Of a stretch of 64,000 bases of DNA, positions 22,091 through 33,815 are shown one piece after another. The position numbers and the translations under genes are program-made. The notes below the pieces were generated by a model. It did not search any database and was not told the origin of the DNA. It was given only the letters and a program-made list of their open reading frames with translations. The DNA comes from Tricholoma matsutake. Its lineage: Eukaryota; Basidiomycota; Agaricomycetes; Agaricales; Tricholomataceae. The DNA lies in the NCBI GenBank assembly GCA_026075535.2, contig AP026542.1, positions 1 to 64,000 on the forward strand, written 5' to 3'. The stretch's first letter is position 1; each line of letters begins with the position of its first letter.

Positions 22091-24300
22091 TCTGAGCATG
22101 TCAGCTGTGTTTCTCCCAAATTATTTGTCTATCAGTCCAGCTAGTCATGTATTTTTCCACCTTCCTTAGCTAACAATGAGATTTTTAAATTCCAGAAAGT
22201 CCACGCCATCTACTACCTCCCAGTAATCTAGCTCGTGCTTGACTTGCCCTTCTGAAAATGGTTCCTCGCACACAAGCACTGGAATGTTGAGGAGGCCAAC
22301 CTGTTTAAGTCTACGGAAGACGTGGGTGGACCCTTCGGAGTCATCGACGGGTTTGGCATTGTGGTACTAGTAGTAGTGGTCGTACCTTGCAGGGTGGTAG
22401 TGGCAAACTTCACAATGAATGTCGGTCCATTGTTTTCCCTTCTTCTGTCGCGTAATGTATCCCACTCACCAGAGTAAACTTCAGATCGGTCCATGCAAAA
22501 ACAATTTGCCTGATGTAGCAACAAGATTTGACCCCACCTTCTTCCTTCAGGTTGACTAGGCAGAAGATCAAGCCCACTTCACCATCTGCCCTAGTGGTGC
22601 TGCTGTCCTGTATGACATCTGGAACAGATGTGTGGCATCCGGGTCTCTCGGTGTTGGGTACTGTCAAACTTGCATGCAGATGAGAAGAGGTTCACTTTGG
22701 AGGCATTGTGAGAGGGGCTAGAAGGTTTTGTGGATGAGGTGAGGATGGGTTGTCTGTGTCGCTGTATGGTGCTGATGGAGCTTTTAGGGAGACATTCAAA
22801 TGTGTGCCATGCTACTGTTGATTGCCCCTGAAGAGAGCTCTGGATATCGACACCCATTTCATTGATGTAGAAATAGGTTTGTCAGATCTGTTTAAGCTCA
22901 AATCTTGGTTTTGCTTTTAGAACTTATGACAAGACACCAAATTCCAGGGCGCTTGAGGATGTGATGGAGGACATTCTGGGTTCTTGTTTGAGAGTTGTGT
23001 CAAGTAGGCTGTGACCCCTATTGGGTTCAAGGTTTTGTTTTATTGTTTCTCTTCCACCTGCTTATCCTTTTGTTCGATGAATTCTCCTTCTCATCATATG
23101 CTACTTCTTCAATATGCCCTATTGCCACTTTTGAAATCTTTAACTGTAACTGACTGGTACCTATAACTGTACCATACCCACCAAAATATTACCATGCTGT
23201 TTCCCAAAATACATGGCGTGACATGTCTAATCAAGTCATGGAAGCAGAAATAGGTGGACATATACCATGTCAGGGGATGGTAATTTGTAAACCATTGTTG
23301 GCACCATCGGAAATAAACACCATGTCAATCGATGGTCTTGAAGCAGCCATAATACTTGTATTAAATGCATCTGTAACCATGTGGAATTCATCATATTGAG
23401 CTGGTGAACATCGTTAGGCTTGCCTCAAATGGTTTCATGGATAGCTTGTGGATCTGGCCCAGCAAAGGATGCATTTACAAATCAGGAGATGTGGGCATGG
23501 TCCTCTTGTCTCACATCTAAATTCGATAGGTTCGTGTTATTTCTCACTGCTACTGAGAAACCGATGGCATACGTGGAGTGTTGTCTCTTGCAGCCATAAT
23601 ACGGATCCAATACCTCACTCACAACCTGCATCAATAAATACCTCATCCTCACTTGGAATCCTCTTTTCTCTGATCCCTGCATTCTAGTTCCCATTGTCTC
23701 TGTGGCCCCTCTTCCTCGTGGGACCATCTCCCAATCCCCTGCCTGACCTGCCTCTCCTCCCCTTCTCACTCAGAGACAGCACCACCATGATATGACCCTC
23801 ATTGACTATGCTATTGCTAGCCCTGCAGGGAAGAAGACGCAGTAGTGGCAGTATGGTATGAGAGGGGAGGACACAGGGGGGAGAGCGCGAATATGGTTTG
23901 TGGGTGGGTGGAGGTGGAGAGGAAAATATTACGACATGTGTCCAGGCTTGGCATGGCACTTCTCCCCTGCTCCTGTTGCCCTCCACGTTCACGTTCCCAC
24001 TCAAGTTGTCTATGCTGTTCCATCTCCTCAACAACTAGTGCACATGCATGGTGTGATGATACTCCTTTATCTTCATACAAGTCAATTTATAAATGCTTCA
24101 TATCTGGACTCTTCCTACCCAAATTGGTGAAAGATAAATACAATCCGCATCTTTCTGATTGAAGTGCACCACCAGTGGTGATATTGGAGGGAGGGACGAG
24201 GTGAAGGGGGGGGGAGGGTAAGGGGATAGTGGAGAGCAATGTCCAGGGCTGTTGATGATAACATTGATAAGATAGATAGTGTTGGTACATTGTAGAATGG
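22091..24300. other. Decayed sequence without recognisable gene
   Basis: Overlapping minus-strand ORFs at 22228-22857 and 23482-24080 carry no domain I know and shift frame repeatedly. They could be gene relics. Nothing else is supported. Confidence 0.35.
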
Positions 24301-24362
24301 GAGATTGAAAGTGAGGCATCTCTATTTGACATATAACACCTCGACTTCATGCTCATTCAATG
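24301..24362. repeat. 62-bp direct repeat, copy 1
   Basis: Shares GAAAGTGAGGCATCT, AACACCTCGACT and CATGCTCATTCAATG with 25371-25434 in the same orientation, 1.07 kb apart. Confidence 0.7.
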
Positions 24363-24664
24363 TTGAAGCCTGTCTAGCTAGAATGGTCGCACATAAGAAA
24401 GACAATAAAGGGTAAGAAAGCAGTCAAACTCACCACCCTTCATCCTAAATGATCTATAAAGGAAATCACGGGGAGCATTTGACAATGACACCGTGATGAA
24501 CCTCCCCCTGTCATTGTCGTAGGTGCAGGTTGACAAACCAAAATAAGACTTTATAACTATGCACACAGAACTGAATCAAAAAACAAGTCATAAGCCGATG
24601 ACAAAGTAGATCTCCAACCTTTACTGGGGGGAGGAGAGACTGAGGAATCCACAAGTGGGAAACA

Positions 24665-24903
24665 CAGCTGATCACTAGGAAAGTCATTCTACTGATGGAA
24701 ACCATCGGTAGATGGCATGGCTTGCATATGTTCAGTATTGGGAAATGAGCAGGAAATCTGAGTTGGGGCATCTTGTATATGGGTGATGAGGAAAGAATAA
24801 GGAAGTAGATATTGTACCTCGCTAAAAGTAAATGATGGATACAACTGCACAGCCATGGGAGTTGACTTCAGCGGGGAGCAGAATCCATCAATTTTGTCAG
24901 AGG
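24665..24903 (-). repeat. Copy of an inverted dispersed repeat (right)
   Basis: Minus-strand counterpart of 21840-22090. It ends at the point where the hAT-type MITE was inserted. Confidence 0.6.
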
Positions 24904-25202
24904 TAGGGAACTGCATGGGTTTCCCACACTTTTATTTCCTAATTTATTCAATGAGTTTTGCATGAAAAATCATGAAAAAATGGTTTTCTGGAAGCTTTTT
25001 GTTGGCTCTGTGTGATCTAACACATAAAACAATATTTGGGTCACATCTGTCATGTGACAAGGTCGAAAATAAATTATTTTGTCCCTTGTATCACAAGCAT
25101 CCATTGAATAACTATCAGAAAATCATTTTTTTATGAGTTTTCATGCAAAACTCAGTGAATAAATTAGGAAATAAAAGTGTGGGAAACCCATGCAGTTCCC
25201 TA
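24904..25202. mobile_element. hAT-type MITE, 299 bp
   Basis: Terminal inverted repeats of about 64 bp start TAGGGAACTGCATGGGTTTC at the left and the re-inverted right end is the same sequence with one or two differences. The 8-bp target-site duplication GTCAGAGG flanks it exactly (24896-24903 and 25203-25210). There is no coding capacity. The 8-bp duplication and TAGGG terminus place it with hAT elements. The near-perfect ends suggest recent activity. Confidence 0.95.
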
Positions 25203-25370
25203 GTCAGAGGAACCATAGAAGTTGACAGTGACTACTTGAAGCATAGATAAGGCAGCATCGACAGTTGCGAAGGAAGATGAATATTTCAGCAGCCTGTTTC
25301 ATGAAAATCATTTAGTCATGTATACAAAGAGTATAAGCAGTAGAAAAGGAATGAAAACATTTTCTAGATT

Positions 25371-25434
25371 GGATGATCGAAAGTGAGGCATCTATGTTCG
25401 ATGTACAACACCTCGACTGCATGCTCATTCAATG
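25371..25434. repeat. 62-bp direct repeat, copy 2
   Basis: Second copy of the repeat at 24301-24362, slightly diverged. Confidence 0.7.
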
Positions 25435-25699
25435 AAAGAACTTGAATGGATGAGCGAACAGATGACAAGGTTCATTTTCAAGCCAAGCCATATTGGGATT
25501 TGGTGATGGGTGAGGATGGAGAGATGGGATATTGTACCAGCATGAGCACATCAAGCTTGTTATCTCAGCAACTCATTGTCACCATCAATGCGATCACTCA
25601 TGTTTGTCATCTCATTATGACCATGCCCCTTCATCAAGAAGGTGGTGAGTAAACCCTCGGCCCTGTGTTGTACTTTCAACATCTCTCTGAATTCACCAA

Positions 25700-26680
25700 C
25701 ACACTCCCCATCATGTCTGTATTCAGGTTCAGCCTTCAAATTGTACCAAAACTCCTGTTTGATGACCATCTATCCTTGAGCATGTATACCAAGTCCCTGC
25801 ATTCAATCTGTGAAAAATCACAGATGAGAATGATTGCAGTCTCACCAGTACTTGAAAGTTGAGAGATTTGAAAAATAGGATGTGAGAAGTTGGGACCAGG
25901 GCAGATGTACCTTTGTCTAACCAGAAAAAGAGAATGTAAGCAGAGCAAACTAACCAAGGATGAGAACACTCAACTTCCTCAACCTTGCCTGCTGCTTCTA
26001 CCCACCACTCAACACAATACCTGCTGTACCTCCTTCAAATATAATCTCATATCCATCTGACAGGTCCCTCACGAGCTCATGCTGCCCTACACATATCCTC
26101 GACCATCTCTGTAGCCCCTTCCACCCCCAACACAATGCTCTCCAAAATAACTCACCTCCACCAACACCAAGTCCTCATAACCTGACCATACATCAACCTT
26201 CTCCCTCGTCACCCCCTCTAACCAACACAATCCTATCACACATCCTCATTCATCCTTGCCAGGCTCAATATAAATTGTGCATTCTTCCAGAATGAGAACC
26301 TTCACCAGCCTAGCAAGCACACGAGCAATCTTCAAGCCTCTGTGCCTGCCCACTGGAAATGGAGGGATGTGTTCTCGCCAAGCATAGCATTGTAATCCCT
26401 GTGGCAATGGCATCACATTTGCAGCCTTTGCACCCTTCCCAATATCGACTTCTTAGACATGCTCTCATTGCTGTACCAAATGTTCTCAGCGATGGCCCTA
26501 TCAGAGAGATTTGGGTTCAGGCTGTCAACAGAAATGTGGTGGCGTAGGTGCATGACATTCATGAAGGCAATATTGTTTGTTCCAATTGAGATGGATCTGG
26601 AGTCTAGTTGGTAGAGACGCTAGAGTGCAGCGATGATGGGATTCCCAGCACCTGAGGACTGATGATGGCGAGGTACATGG
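25700..26680 (-). pseudogene. ABC transporter (STE6-like) relic
   Basis: Minus-strand peptides in several frames match ABC nucleotide-binding domains. From 26680 down: SRSISIGTNNIAFMNVMHLR, HISVDSLNPNLSDRAIAEN and, near 26340, SSGQAQRL and KIARVLAR, the pattern of a second NBD from the Q-loop to the signature. From about 26130 down: VEDMCRAA, VRDLSDGYEI, IVLSGG and then IILICDFSQIECRDLVYMLK (H-loop region), the pattern of a first NBD. The second piece is clearly homologous to the relic at 55.8-56.9 kb at the nucleotide level. NBD order is inverted relative to a normal full transporter, suggesting tandem truncated copies. Frameshifts and stops are frequent. Confidence 0.6.
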
Positions 26681-26911
26681 ACCTCTGCACAAAAAATAGT
26701 AATGGTGCCGACTTGAAACAGCCTGCCAATGGGAATTAGATAGTAAAAGAGTAACTTTACCAATGATCTGCATCCAGAAATTTGCTTCTACTATTTGTAC
26801 TAATTTCCTGGTCTGTAGAGATAGGGCCCATTGATAATTGCCAGTGAACATTGAGCTTTGCCAGTGAACGTTCATGTTGAATCATTGTAAGAGGGATCAA
26901 TGGAACCTAAT

Positions 26912-27322
26912 TGTTAGGGCGACACCCACTATCTGCTAGCTAAGACCATGCGGGTTCTCTCTACAAGAAGGGGATGGGATCCATGCTCATGATGGGGGAA
27001 TTGATGGTTTTGATGCGAGGGGTTATTAATAGATGAGTTTGTTGACAAAGGCCTTTCACACCAAAAGCATAGGTGGAATACCTAAGAGAACACAACTAGG
27101 TCCCCTAGGTGTATATTTAGGGTTTATATACTATGTTACATATATTGTACATTGTTGTTACCAACGCGTGTGTATATGCACATACATCTTGATGCATGTG
27201 AAATAAAATTCTCACACTATCAAAGTGTAGTGTCATTTAGCATCATTTAGCTTAATGTAGCATAATTCGACATAATAAAATAAAAATGAAATTTTATTAG
27301 GTAATGGGGTGGTTTCCTAACA
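26912..27322 (-). repeat. 3' LTR of chromovirus
   Basis: 411 bp, TGTTAGG at one end and CCTAACA at the other. The adjoining polypurine tract shows that it is the 3' LTR of the minus-strand element. It is the same family as the solo LTR at 15445-15842; the two differ by scattered substitutions and a few short indels (for example an extra copy of a TTAGC-containing segment near 27240). Confidence 0.95.
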
Positions 27323-27325
27323 TTA

Positions 27326-27335
27326 CCCCCCTTTT
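27326..27335 (-). other. Polypurine tract
   Basis: AAAAGGGGGG on the minus strand, immediately upstream of TAA and the LTR start: the expected plus-strand DNA primer site. Confidence 0.8.
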
Positions 27336-30300
27336 ATGCCTCGACCTCCAGGTGAGAAAATATTACATCTGTCCTCTCTGTGAAATTTTGGTATGGCCAG
27401 AATTTCATCCCCTCATACACCATTCTCGCAATGCAATGCAGAGCATTTGGATTATGTCTAAAGAATTGGGTGATTGTGTGATGGGCTCGCTTACAATTCT
27501 CTTCAGGCTCCCACAAATTATTTTTGTTGGTATAGTTTTTCCACTTTATGAAGAACTCCAATTTGTTCCGTCGAAGATGTGAGTCTAGAATTTCTTCAAC
27601 TACGTATTCTGGAGCACCTTCTACTATTATTGGAGGTTGCAGAGTAGTTTGTTGGCCAGGAATAGTGGGTGGGCAGTAAGGGTGTAGGCAGGATATGTTA
27701 ATCTTGGGATCAATCTTGAATGATCAGGGTAATTTTAGCACTACCACATTAGGCAAGATCACTTTAGAGATCGCATATGGGCCAACTTGTTTCTCCATAA
27801 GTTTCCTCGAAGGTCATGGAATATTCAGGTCCTTGGTGCTTAGCCACACCAAGTCACCAACTTTGTACTCTGGAGCATGTGCTCGAGTATGATCTGTGTG
27901 TTGCATCATGTCATCACATGCTTTCTTCAATGCCGCCTCTGCTTCCTCTTGTACCTTTTGCATCTTAGATACAAAGTCTTCTACTGACTGTACTTTGACT
28001 TCCCTTCTGGGTTCCACTCCCATGTGAGGATGATATCCATAATTCATGAAAAAGGGTGATGTTAAGAACTGATCTGAGAGGGCTCATCAGAATCCGGTTG
28101 GACCTGGTGGGTGTTGAGAGCGGAAGATTGTTGGGTTGTAGCAGATTATGCAGATGGGTAATGAAAAGGACTTGGCTTCAGCTTATAAGAAGCTGTGCCC
28201 TTCACCTCGTCTGGTGTCCTAATTTCAAGACAAAGGTTCAGAGGTGGAGCAGGAAAGTGGCAGATAATTGCGGATGGGAATATGAAGGGATGTGGGTTTA
28301 GTTCAGGTAAGACTAGAACTTCAAAGGGAGACTAGAGGTCGAGTTGAAGTTGAGTTCAGACTCTTAGAGGACAGAGGTAGGAGTAGAAGGATATTTGGAT
28401 TGACAAAATAGAGTCAAATCTATGTCGATATACAAACTAAGGAAATACAAGGCGAAACTTAACTAAGCTTAAATACTAGAGTCTGGAATAAGAGTGGAAT
28501 GGAAACAGAAACTGCGGCAGTGTCTCAACTGCATAGATAAATTGCCTAGTGGGAGCCGCACAGGAATCTGTAGTTGAATTTGCAAAACTAGACAGCAGCC
28601 TTGGGAGGCAGCCATGGATGCTGTACAAGGCAGCCTAGTGCACAGCAGAGTGGGCAGTGCAAGGGGGCTGGAACGAAGGTGGAAGGGGTTGAGTTAGAAA
28701 AGTGGAAAAGGATCGGAAGGTTGCAGGTTCCAAGCAGATGAGGAATGGATTGTGACAGGTGACATACAAGTAGCTGAATGGAATTTGTTATTGTGGGAAA
28801 ATTTGGCAATTGCCAGCCATTTGGGCCAGTCGGTTTGTCAGTAGTTGACAAACATATGTAGGTACTGCTCCAACTCCTGATTCATTCTCTCTGTCTGTCC
28901 ATCAGTCTGCAGGTGATATGCCATAGATAATTTGGTTTGAATTCCCAATATGTTGTTTAGTTCTCACATAAACGTGGAAGCAAATTGTGGTCTGTGATCA
29001 GAGATAACAGTATCGGGTAACCTATGTAACCACCATACCTGATTTAGATAAAGGCACACCAAGCCCAATGGTGAGGTTTCTGTAGTAGTAGGAATAATAT
29101 GGACCTCCTTTGTAAAGCGGTCGCATACTACAAATATTGCATTGTACCCTTGAGCTTCGGGTAATCCAGTAATAAAATCCACAGATATATCTTGCCAGGG
29201 CACTTTAGGTATAGGGTTCGGCATTAATTTTCCTGCAGGTTTTTCTGGAAATTTCTTCCCCCTCATGCACATATCACATCCATCCACATACCCCAACACA
29301 TACTTTGAAATTCCGGGCCACCAATAATTTCTCATTACTAATTCCAAAGTCTTCCATCTTCCTGGGTGTCCGGCAGTTGGCATATTATGATGTAACTGGA
29401 TGATCTCCCTTCGCAAATCCTGATCCTTTGGTACATACACCTTTCCTCGAAACAACACTAATCCTTGTTCCTCAGCCCATTCATCTCCTTTAATATTACC
29501 CTTCTTCTCTCCCTTCAGAGCTTTCATGACTTCCACTACTTCATCATCCATTTCTGAACATTGTCTAATTTTAGACAATATTTCTGTTTCTGAGCTATCT
29601 ATTAATAGATGCCCTTGACACATAGTGCAAATGCAAAAGTATTCAGGTTTGAGTAAGGTAACATTCTTATTGTCCTCCTCCACCCCCCTTTTATGATCAA
29701 TACATCTGGATAATGCATCTGCTTTTCTCATTAAGCTTCCTGCTTTGTGGACCAAGTGAAAATTAAAACATGATAGGAATAATGCCCAATGCGCTTGCTG
29801 GCGATTAAGCTTTTTAGTGGACATGAAGTATTGCAGATTTTGATGATCTGTCCAGATCTCAATCTGATGCATACATCCTTCCAAATAATGCCTCCATGCC
29901 TCCAATGCTCGTATTATCCCCAACATCTCTTTGTCATGCACATCATAATTTCTCTCCACATCATTCAACCCTTGGGACAGATATGCACAAGGATGCCATT
30001 TGTCATCTTTGCACAGTATTGATAATACCACTCCAGTAGCAAAATTGGATGCATCTGATTCCACTCGCAAAGGGCATGTGAAATCCACTGGGGCTAATAT
30101 TGGTCCCTCCACAAACTTCCTCTTCAACTCCTCAAACGCTGTCTGCTGTTGTTCTCCCCACCTCCACACTACTCCCTTTTGCATAAGGTTATGTAAGGGT
30201 GTGGCAATTTTAGAAAAATTGTGCACAAAGTGACGATAATAATTTGTGAGTCCCAAGAAGGCTTGAACCTCCTTGACATGGGTGGGCACAGGCCAATCTA

Positions 30301-31842
30301 TAATTGCCTGTACCTTGATTGGATCCATTTTGATCCCATCAGGGCCAATCAATAATCCTAGGAACTCAATCTCGCTTGCCCCAAACACACACTTCTCTGG
30401 TTTCAAAAATAGATCATTCTCTGCCAACCTCCATAACACCTCCTGCACTATCGCCTCATGATTTTCTCCATCCTCCGTGAATATCAGAATGTTGTCAATA
30501 AATATTATTACCATGCCTTTGTCTATTATGTCCTTGAAAATGTTGTTCATCATATTTTGAAAGGTTGGGGGACTATTAGTCATCCCGAAAAACATGACAA
30601 GCGGCTCGAAGGATCCTCAATGCGTGGCAAATGCGGCCTTCCACTCATCTCCTTTCTTTATTTGTACATTGTTGTATCCCCATCATAAATCCAATTTTGT
30701 AAAGACTTTGGCTTTTCCCACCTTGTCCATTATTTCTGAGATCAACGGCAAGGGGTACACATTCTTCACTGTCCACTCATTCAGATACCTATAATCTGTA
30801 CACATCCTCTTCCTTTGGTCCTTTTTTGGCATGAATAATATTGGTGACATCTGCAGTGATTTCAAAGGTCGTATGTATCCTTTCCACAATTGCTCCTGTC
30901 CACTTCTTCTTGTTCCATCGGAGATAACGGATATACCTTTGACTTCTTTGGCACAAACCCTGGCTTAATCTTGATCACATGATCCCATGGCTTCTGCACC
31001 GGCATTTGCTCAGACTCCTTCTTCTGGAACACTGACAGATGTTTATGATACACTTTTGGCAACCATTCCTCCACTGGCTTCTCCACCTTCACAATATTCT
31101 TGTCCCACGACTGTCCTCCACGAATTGTTCTAAAGGTTTGCTTCTGCTCTTCTTTCTTGATCATGATCGGAACTTCCCCATTCGGCATTTCCTCATCCTC
31201 CACTTCCTCCATCATAACAGAATAGTTCCTCAGACATTCTTTCTCTTTCTTTTTCCTTTTCTCCTTCTTCATCTTCCTCCCATACACATTACATTCCTTA
31301 GGACAATGAGTCATTTGTACTTTCCCAGTTTTCCAATCAATTTCGGGATTATGCTTCCCTAACCATGGACATCCTATTATTAGATTGGTTTTCCCAAGAT
31401 TGCACACTTCAAATACAGCTCGCTCCTGATGCTCCTGATACTTTAATACCATAGTCACCTCCTCCTTAATAACTCCACGATTGACCATTCCGTCAATATT
31501 GTACACCATTATGGGTTGCACCAGCTTGCATGTGTTAATACCGTTTCCAGTAATTAAGGATCAATTAATAAACAATCCTGTAGCACCACTGTCAAGCAAT
31601 GCTTCCACATCAATTGCTGCATGTGTGTCCACTGTCTTCAGTCCCATAGTCAAGGTGATTTTGGGTTCTATTTGTGCAGAGCGAATAAAGAATTTAGGGG
31701 TTTTCGGAAATGACGCATGAAAATTGTCACGTGATTGACAACAGTTGTACTCCTCCTTGATTTCTTTTTCTGATTTGCTCTGGGTTTCCTCAGATACTAA
31801 TACATTGTAACGATTCTGGGTCACCAATGGGGAAACCTTCAC
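27334..31842 (-). pseudogene. Chromovirus pol (PR-RT-RH-IN-chromodomain)
   Basis: Protease: LLDSGATGLFIN (about 31575). Reverse transcriptase: [11 protein letters not shown], then IIFIDNILIF, where the YxDD-type box has Asp to Asn at the second position. RNase H: RVESDASNFATG and WTDHQNLQYF. Integrase: HH-CC zinc domain (HHNMPTAGH, CDMC), core with VVCDRFTK, VISDHRPQF (usually SDRGPQF) and [11 protein letters not shown], so the D-D-E residues themselves remain. Chromodomain near 27560-27450: FFIKWKNYTNKNNLWEPEEN. In-frame TGA codons fall at about 31561, 30683, 30640, 28961, 28863, 27818 and 27721; a deletion shifts frame at about 30895. It would insert into H3K9-methylated chromatin in the intact form (family knowledge). 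Confidence 0.92.
28060..28757. repeat. Solo LTR-like insertion, second family
   Basis: 698 bp beginning TGTTAAG and ending GTGACA, flanked by the direct repeat GGTGA (28055-28059 and 28758-28762). It interrupts the integrase C-terminal part; skipping it and one GGTGA joins ATCMSP to FFMNYG in frame. It has no coding domain and shares no visible similarity with the 26912 LTR, so it is a solo LTR of another family or a short non-autonomous LTR element. Confidence 0.9.
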
Positions 31843-32168
31843 TGGGACTCTTCCACAAAATTCTTCTGCTTGCCTTCCTCCAGCTTCACTTCCTCAATTG
31901 TAGCTTCCCTAATCTTTCTCTTCTGCCTACAATTCCTAGAAATGTGTCCACAATTAAAACATTTAAGTGGGGCTCGTCTTCCTGCTTGATCAATCTCCAT
32001 TGCCTCTGCTGGTGCTGCTGACTCCATAACTATAGGTGTCACTGCCATGGCTGGTGGCTGCGCCCTTGGAGCTTGCTCCTGAGGTGCTTTTCCTTTCTTG
32101 GACTTTCCTCCAGATTGTAAGGGGACTAGGGGGGTGCCCTGTGTGTTTTTCCTATTTTTTATGTTCAT
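31839..32168 (-). pseudogene. Chromovirus gag C-terminal fragment
   Basis: Encodes a basic, Pro/Ala-rich stretch and a zinc knuckle remnant, CFNCGHISRNC. The usual spacing C-x2-C-x4-H-x4-C is reduced to C-x2-C-x1-H-x4-C, consistent with an in-frame 9-bp loss. gag ends at 31839-31841 (TGA) and pol is in the -1 frame, overlapping at that stop. The N-terminal capsid part is missing. Confidence 0.8.
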
Positions 32169-32696
32169 CCTATATTTTTCCCCACCTCATTTCCTTCTAT
32201 TCTTCATTTTCTATGATTTTTCCGAATTTTATTACTAATTTTCCCTTGCTATCATGTTTGTACATGTTGACACTTTTATGTTTAGAGGCGGAGTACCCCT
32301 TCCAACACATACCCCTTGGTATGATGTCATTCGGCAGCCTTGATCTGCCTATCTCCACCTTTTTCTATTTTTAGGTTATATTTGATTTTTGTCATCTTCA
32401 CATATACTGGGCATCAGCAAGGGGTTTCTCTTTGGATTTCCCTTTGCTAGGTGTGTCCCCAATGCCTGTATTATGTAGTATAATTTTAACTTCTGATTTC
32501 CCTTTGCTAGAGGCTTAGGTTGCCCTTATAGTAGAAAACTCTCCCCTAAGGCCCGAAAATCGCGAACGCGCTGCCCAAGATAGGCAGGTATGGACTGGAC
32601 GACGCTTCCCAAAGCTCCACAGAGTCCCTCCACACTGTTCCAGATAGTCTTGCCTTTACTACACCACCATTTTCGCCAAACGCACTCCCTAGCAAC
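32169..32696. other. Spacer between two divergent gypsy elements
   Basis: Separates the truncated gag start of the minus element and the gag start of the plus element. It contains a 16-bp direct repeat GATTTCCCTTTGCTAG (32435-32450 and 32495-32510). No LTR of either known family is recognisable, so the 5' LTRs of both elements are missing or too diverged. The last part should be the 5' leader of the plus element. Confidence 0.5.
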
Positions 32697-33815
32697 ATGG
32701 ACACATCAGAATGCTTTGATGTGCTTGAAAGTGACATTTCCGGAATGCGCATGCAAATCGACTCGCTTAAATCTACGATCGAAAACCTCGTTAGGACCCT
32801 CCAGGCTAACCCTATGACCAATAATTCCCCCTTTACGACTCCAAGCGCACCCAACAATGACATTTCGCCAAATGCATCCACTAAGGAACGTGCCCAGCTC
32901 AAACCGTCCCCCCCCACTGAATTTAATGGTGCATGTGTGCAGGGACGTGCATTCCTTAATTCCTTTGAGTTATACATCAGTCTCCAGTCCCATCAATTCG
33001 TCGATGAGGCTGCAAAAATTTATTGGGCCTTCACATACATGAAATCTGAACGCGCCTATCTCTATGTGAACCGTATCCTACGTCAAACTAAAGAACTCGG
33101 TTCTCTACCCTTCTCCACTTGGGGTGACTTTTGAGCTGAGTTCGTATGCCACTTCTGCCTCCTCAATGAATTCCACCGAGCAGTGACACGACTTGAGTCA
33201 TCCGCTTACCACCAGGGACATCTATCTGTGGACGACTATATCAATGAGTTCAAGGATTTGGTGGACATGGCAGGATATGGGAGTGGGTTACCAGTGGTGG
33301 TGAAGTTCCAATGGGGGCTCAACTGAGAAATTCAGGACCAGATTGCACAGATGTTGGAAGGGCACCCAGCAGATGACAATATCTTTACTTGGTATGAAGC
33401 CACTTCACTCTGTGACAAGACCCAACTCACAAATGCGGCGTTTAATGCTGCATTCCATGCTCCAACTACCACTCACATGCCCTACACCTTCAATTGAAGC
33501 CTCCCCCACCCTAACCCCATTCCTGTTCGTCAAACTCCCACACCAGCTGCCAATGTCCCAGTACCAATGGACATTGATGCAGCCCACAGCCGTGCACGTA
33601 AGTTGGATCTCTGCTACCATTGTGGGGAACCTGGACACAGGGCTGGAGTGTGTCCCCATTGTCAGGATGTCCGCATGCTCACCCCCGAGGGACGAGATGA
33701 ACTCCTGCAAGATTTGTTGGCGCTTGTAGATGTTGAGGAAGCGAAGGATAAAGTTGCAGAGGAGATTAAGTTGGAAGTTGTAGAGGAGCAGGATTTTCCT
33801 ATTCACAGTGAGTGA
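32697..33815 (+). pseudogene. gag of plus-strand gypsy element
   Basis: ATG at 32697. A coiled-coil-like N-terminus is followed by PPTEFNGACVQGRAFLNSF, the usual gag motif of fungal gypsy elements, and a C-terminal zinc knuckle CYHCGEPGHRAGVC (about 33613-33654) with correct C-x2-C-x4-H-x4-C spacing. In-frame TGA codons lie at 33132, 33325 and 33495; the frame ends at 33813. It would form the virus-like particle and bind element RNA in the intact form. Confidence 0.85.

Larger units (their letters stand above)
26912..32168 (-). mobile_element. Ty3/gypsy chromovirus, 5'-truncated
   Basis: Reading on the minus strand: gag fragment with zinc knuckle (32168-31839), protease, reverse transcriptase, RNase H, integrase and chromodomain (31842-27334), polypurine tract and 3' LTR (27322-26912). 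The order PR-RT-RH-IN-chromodomain defines a chromovirus. No 5' LTR or gag N-terminus is present above 32168, so the element is truncated. Seven in-frame stops are all TGA, and a small deletion shifts frame near 30895. A foreign LTR of 698 bp interrupts the integrase. Confidence 0.95.

Noticed and set aside
32169..32696. 5' LTR of either gypsy element
   Set aside because: No TG...CA segment matching 26912-27322 or any duplicated sequence was found here; only a 16-bp repeat, so no LTR is claimed.
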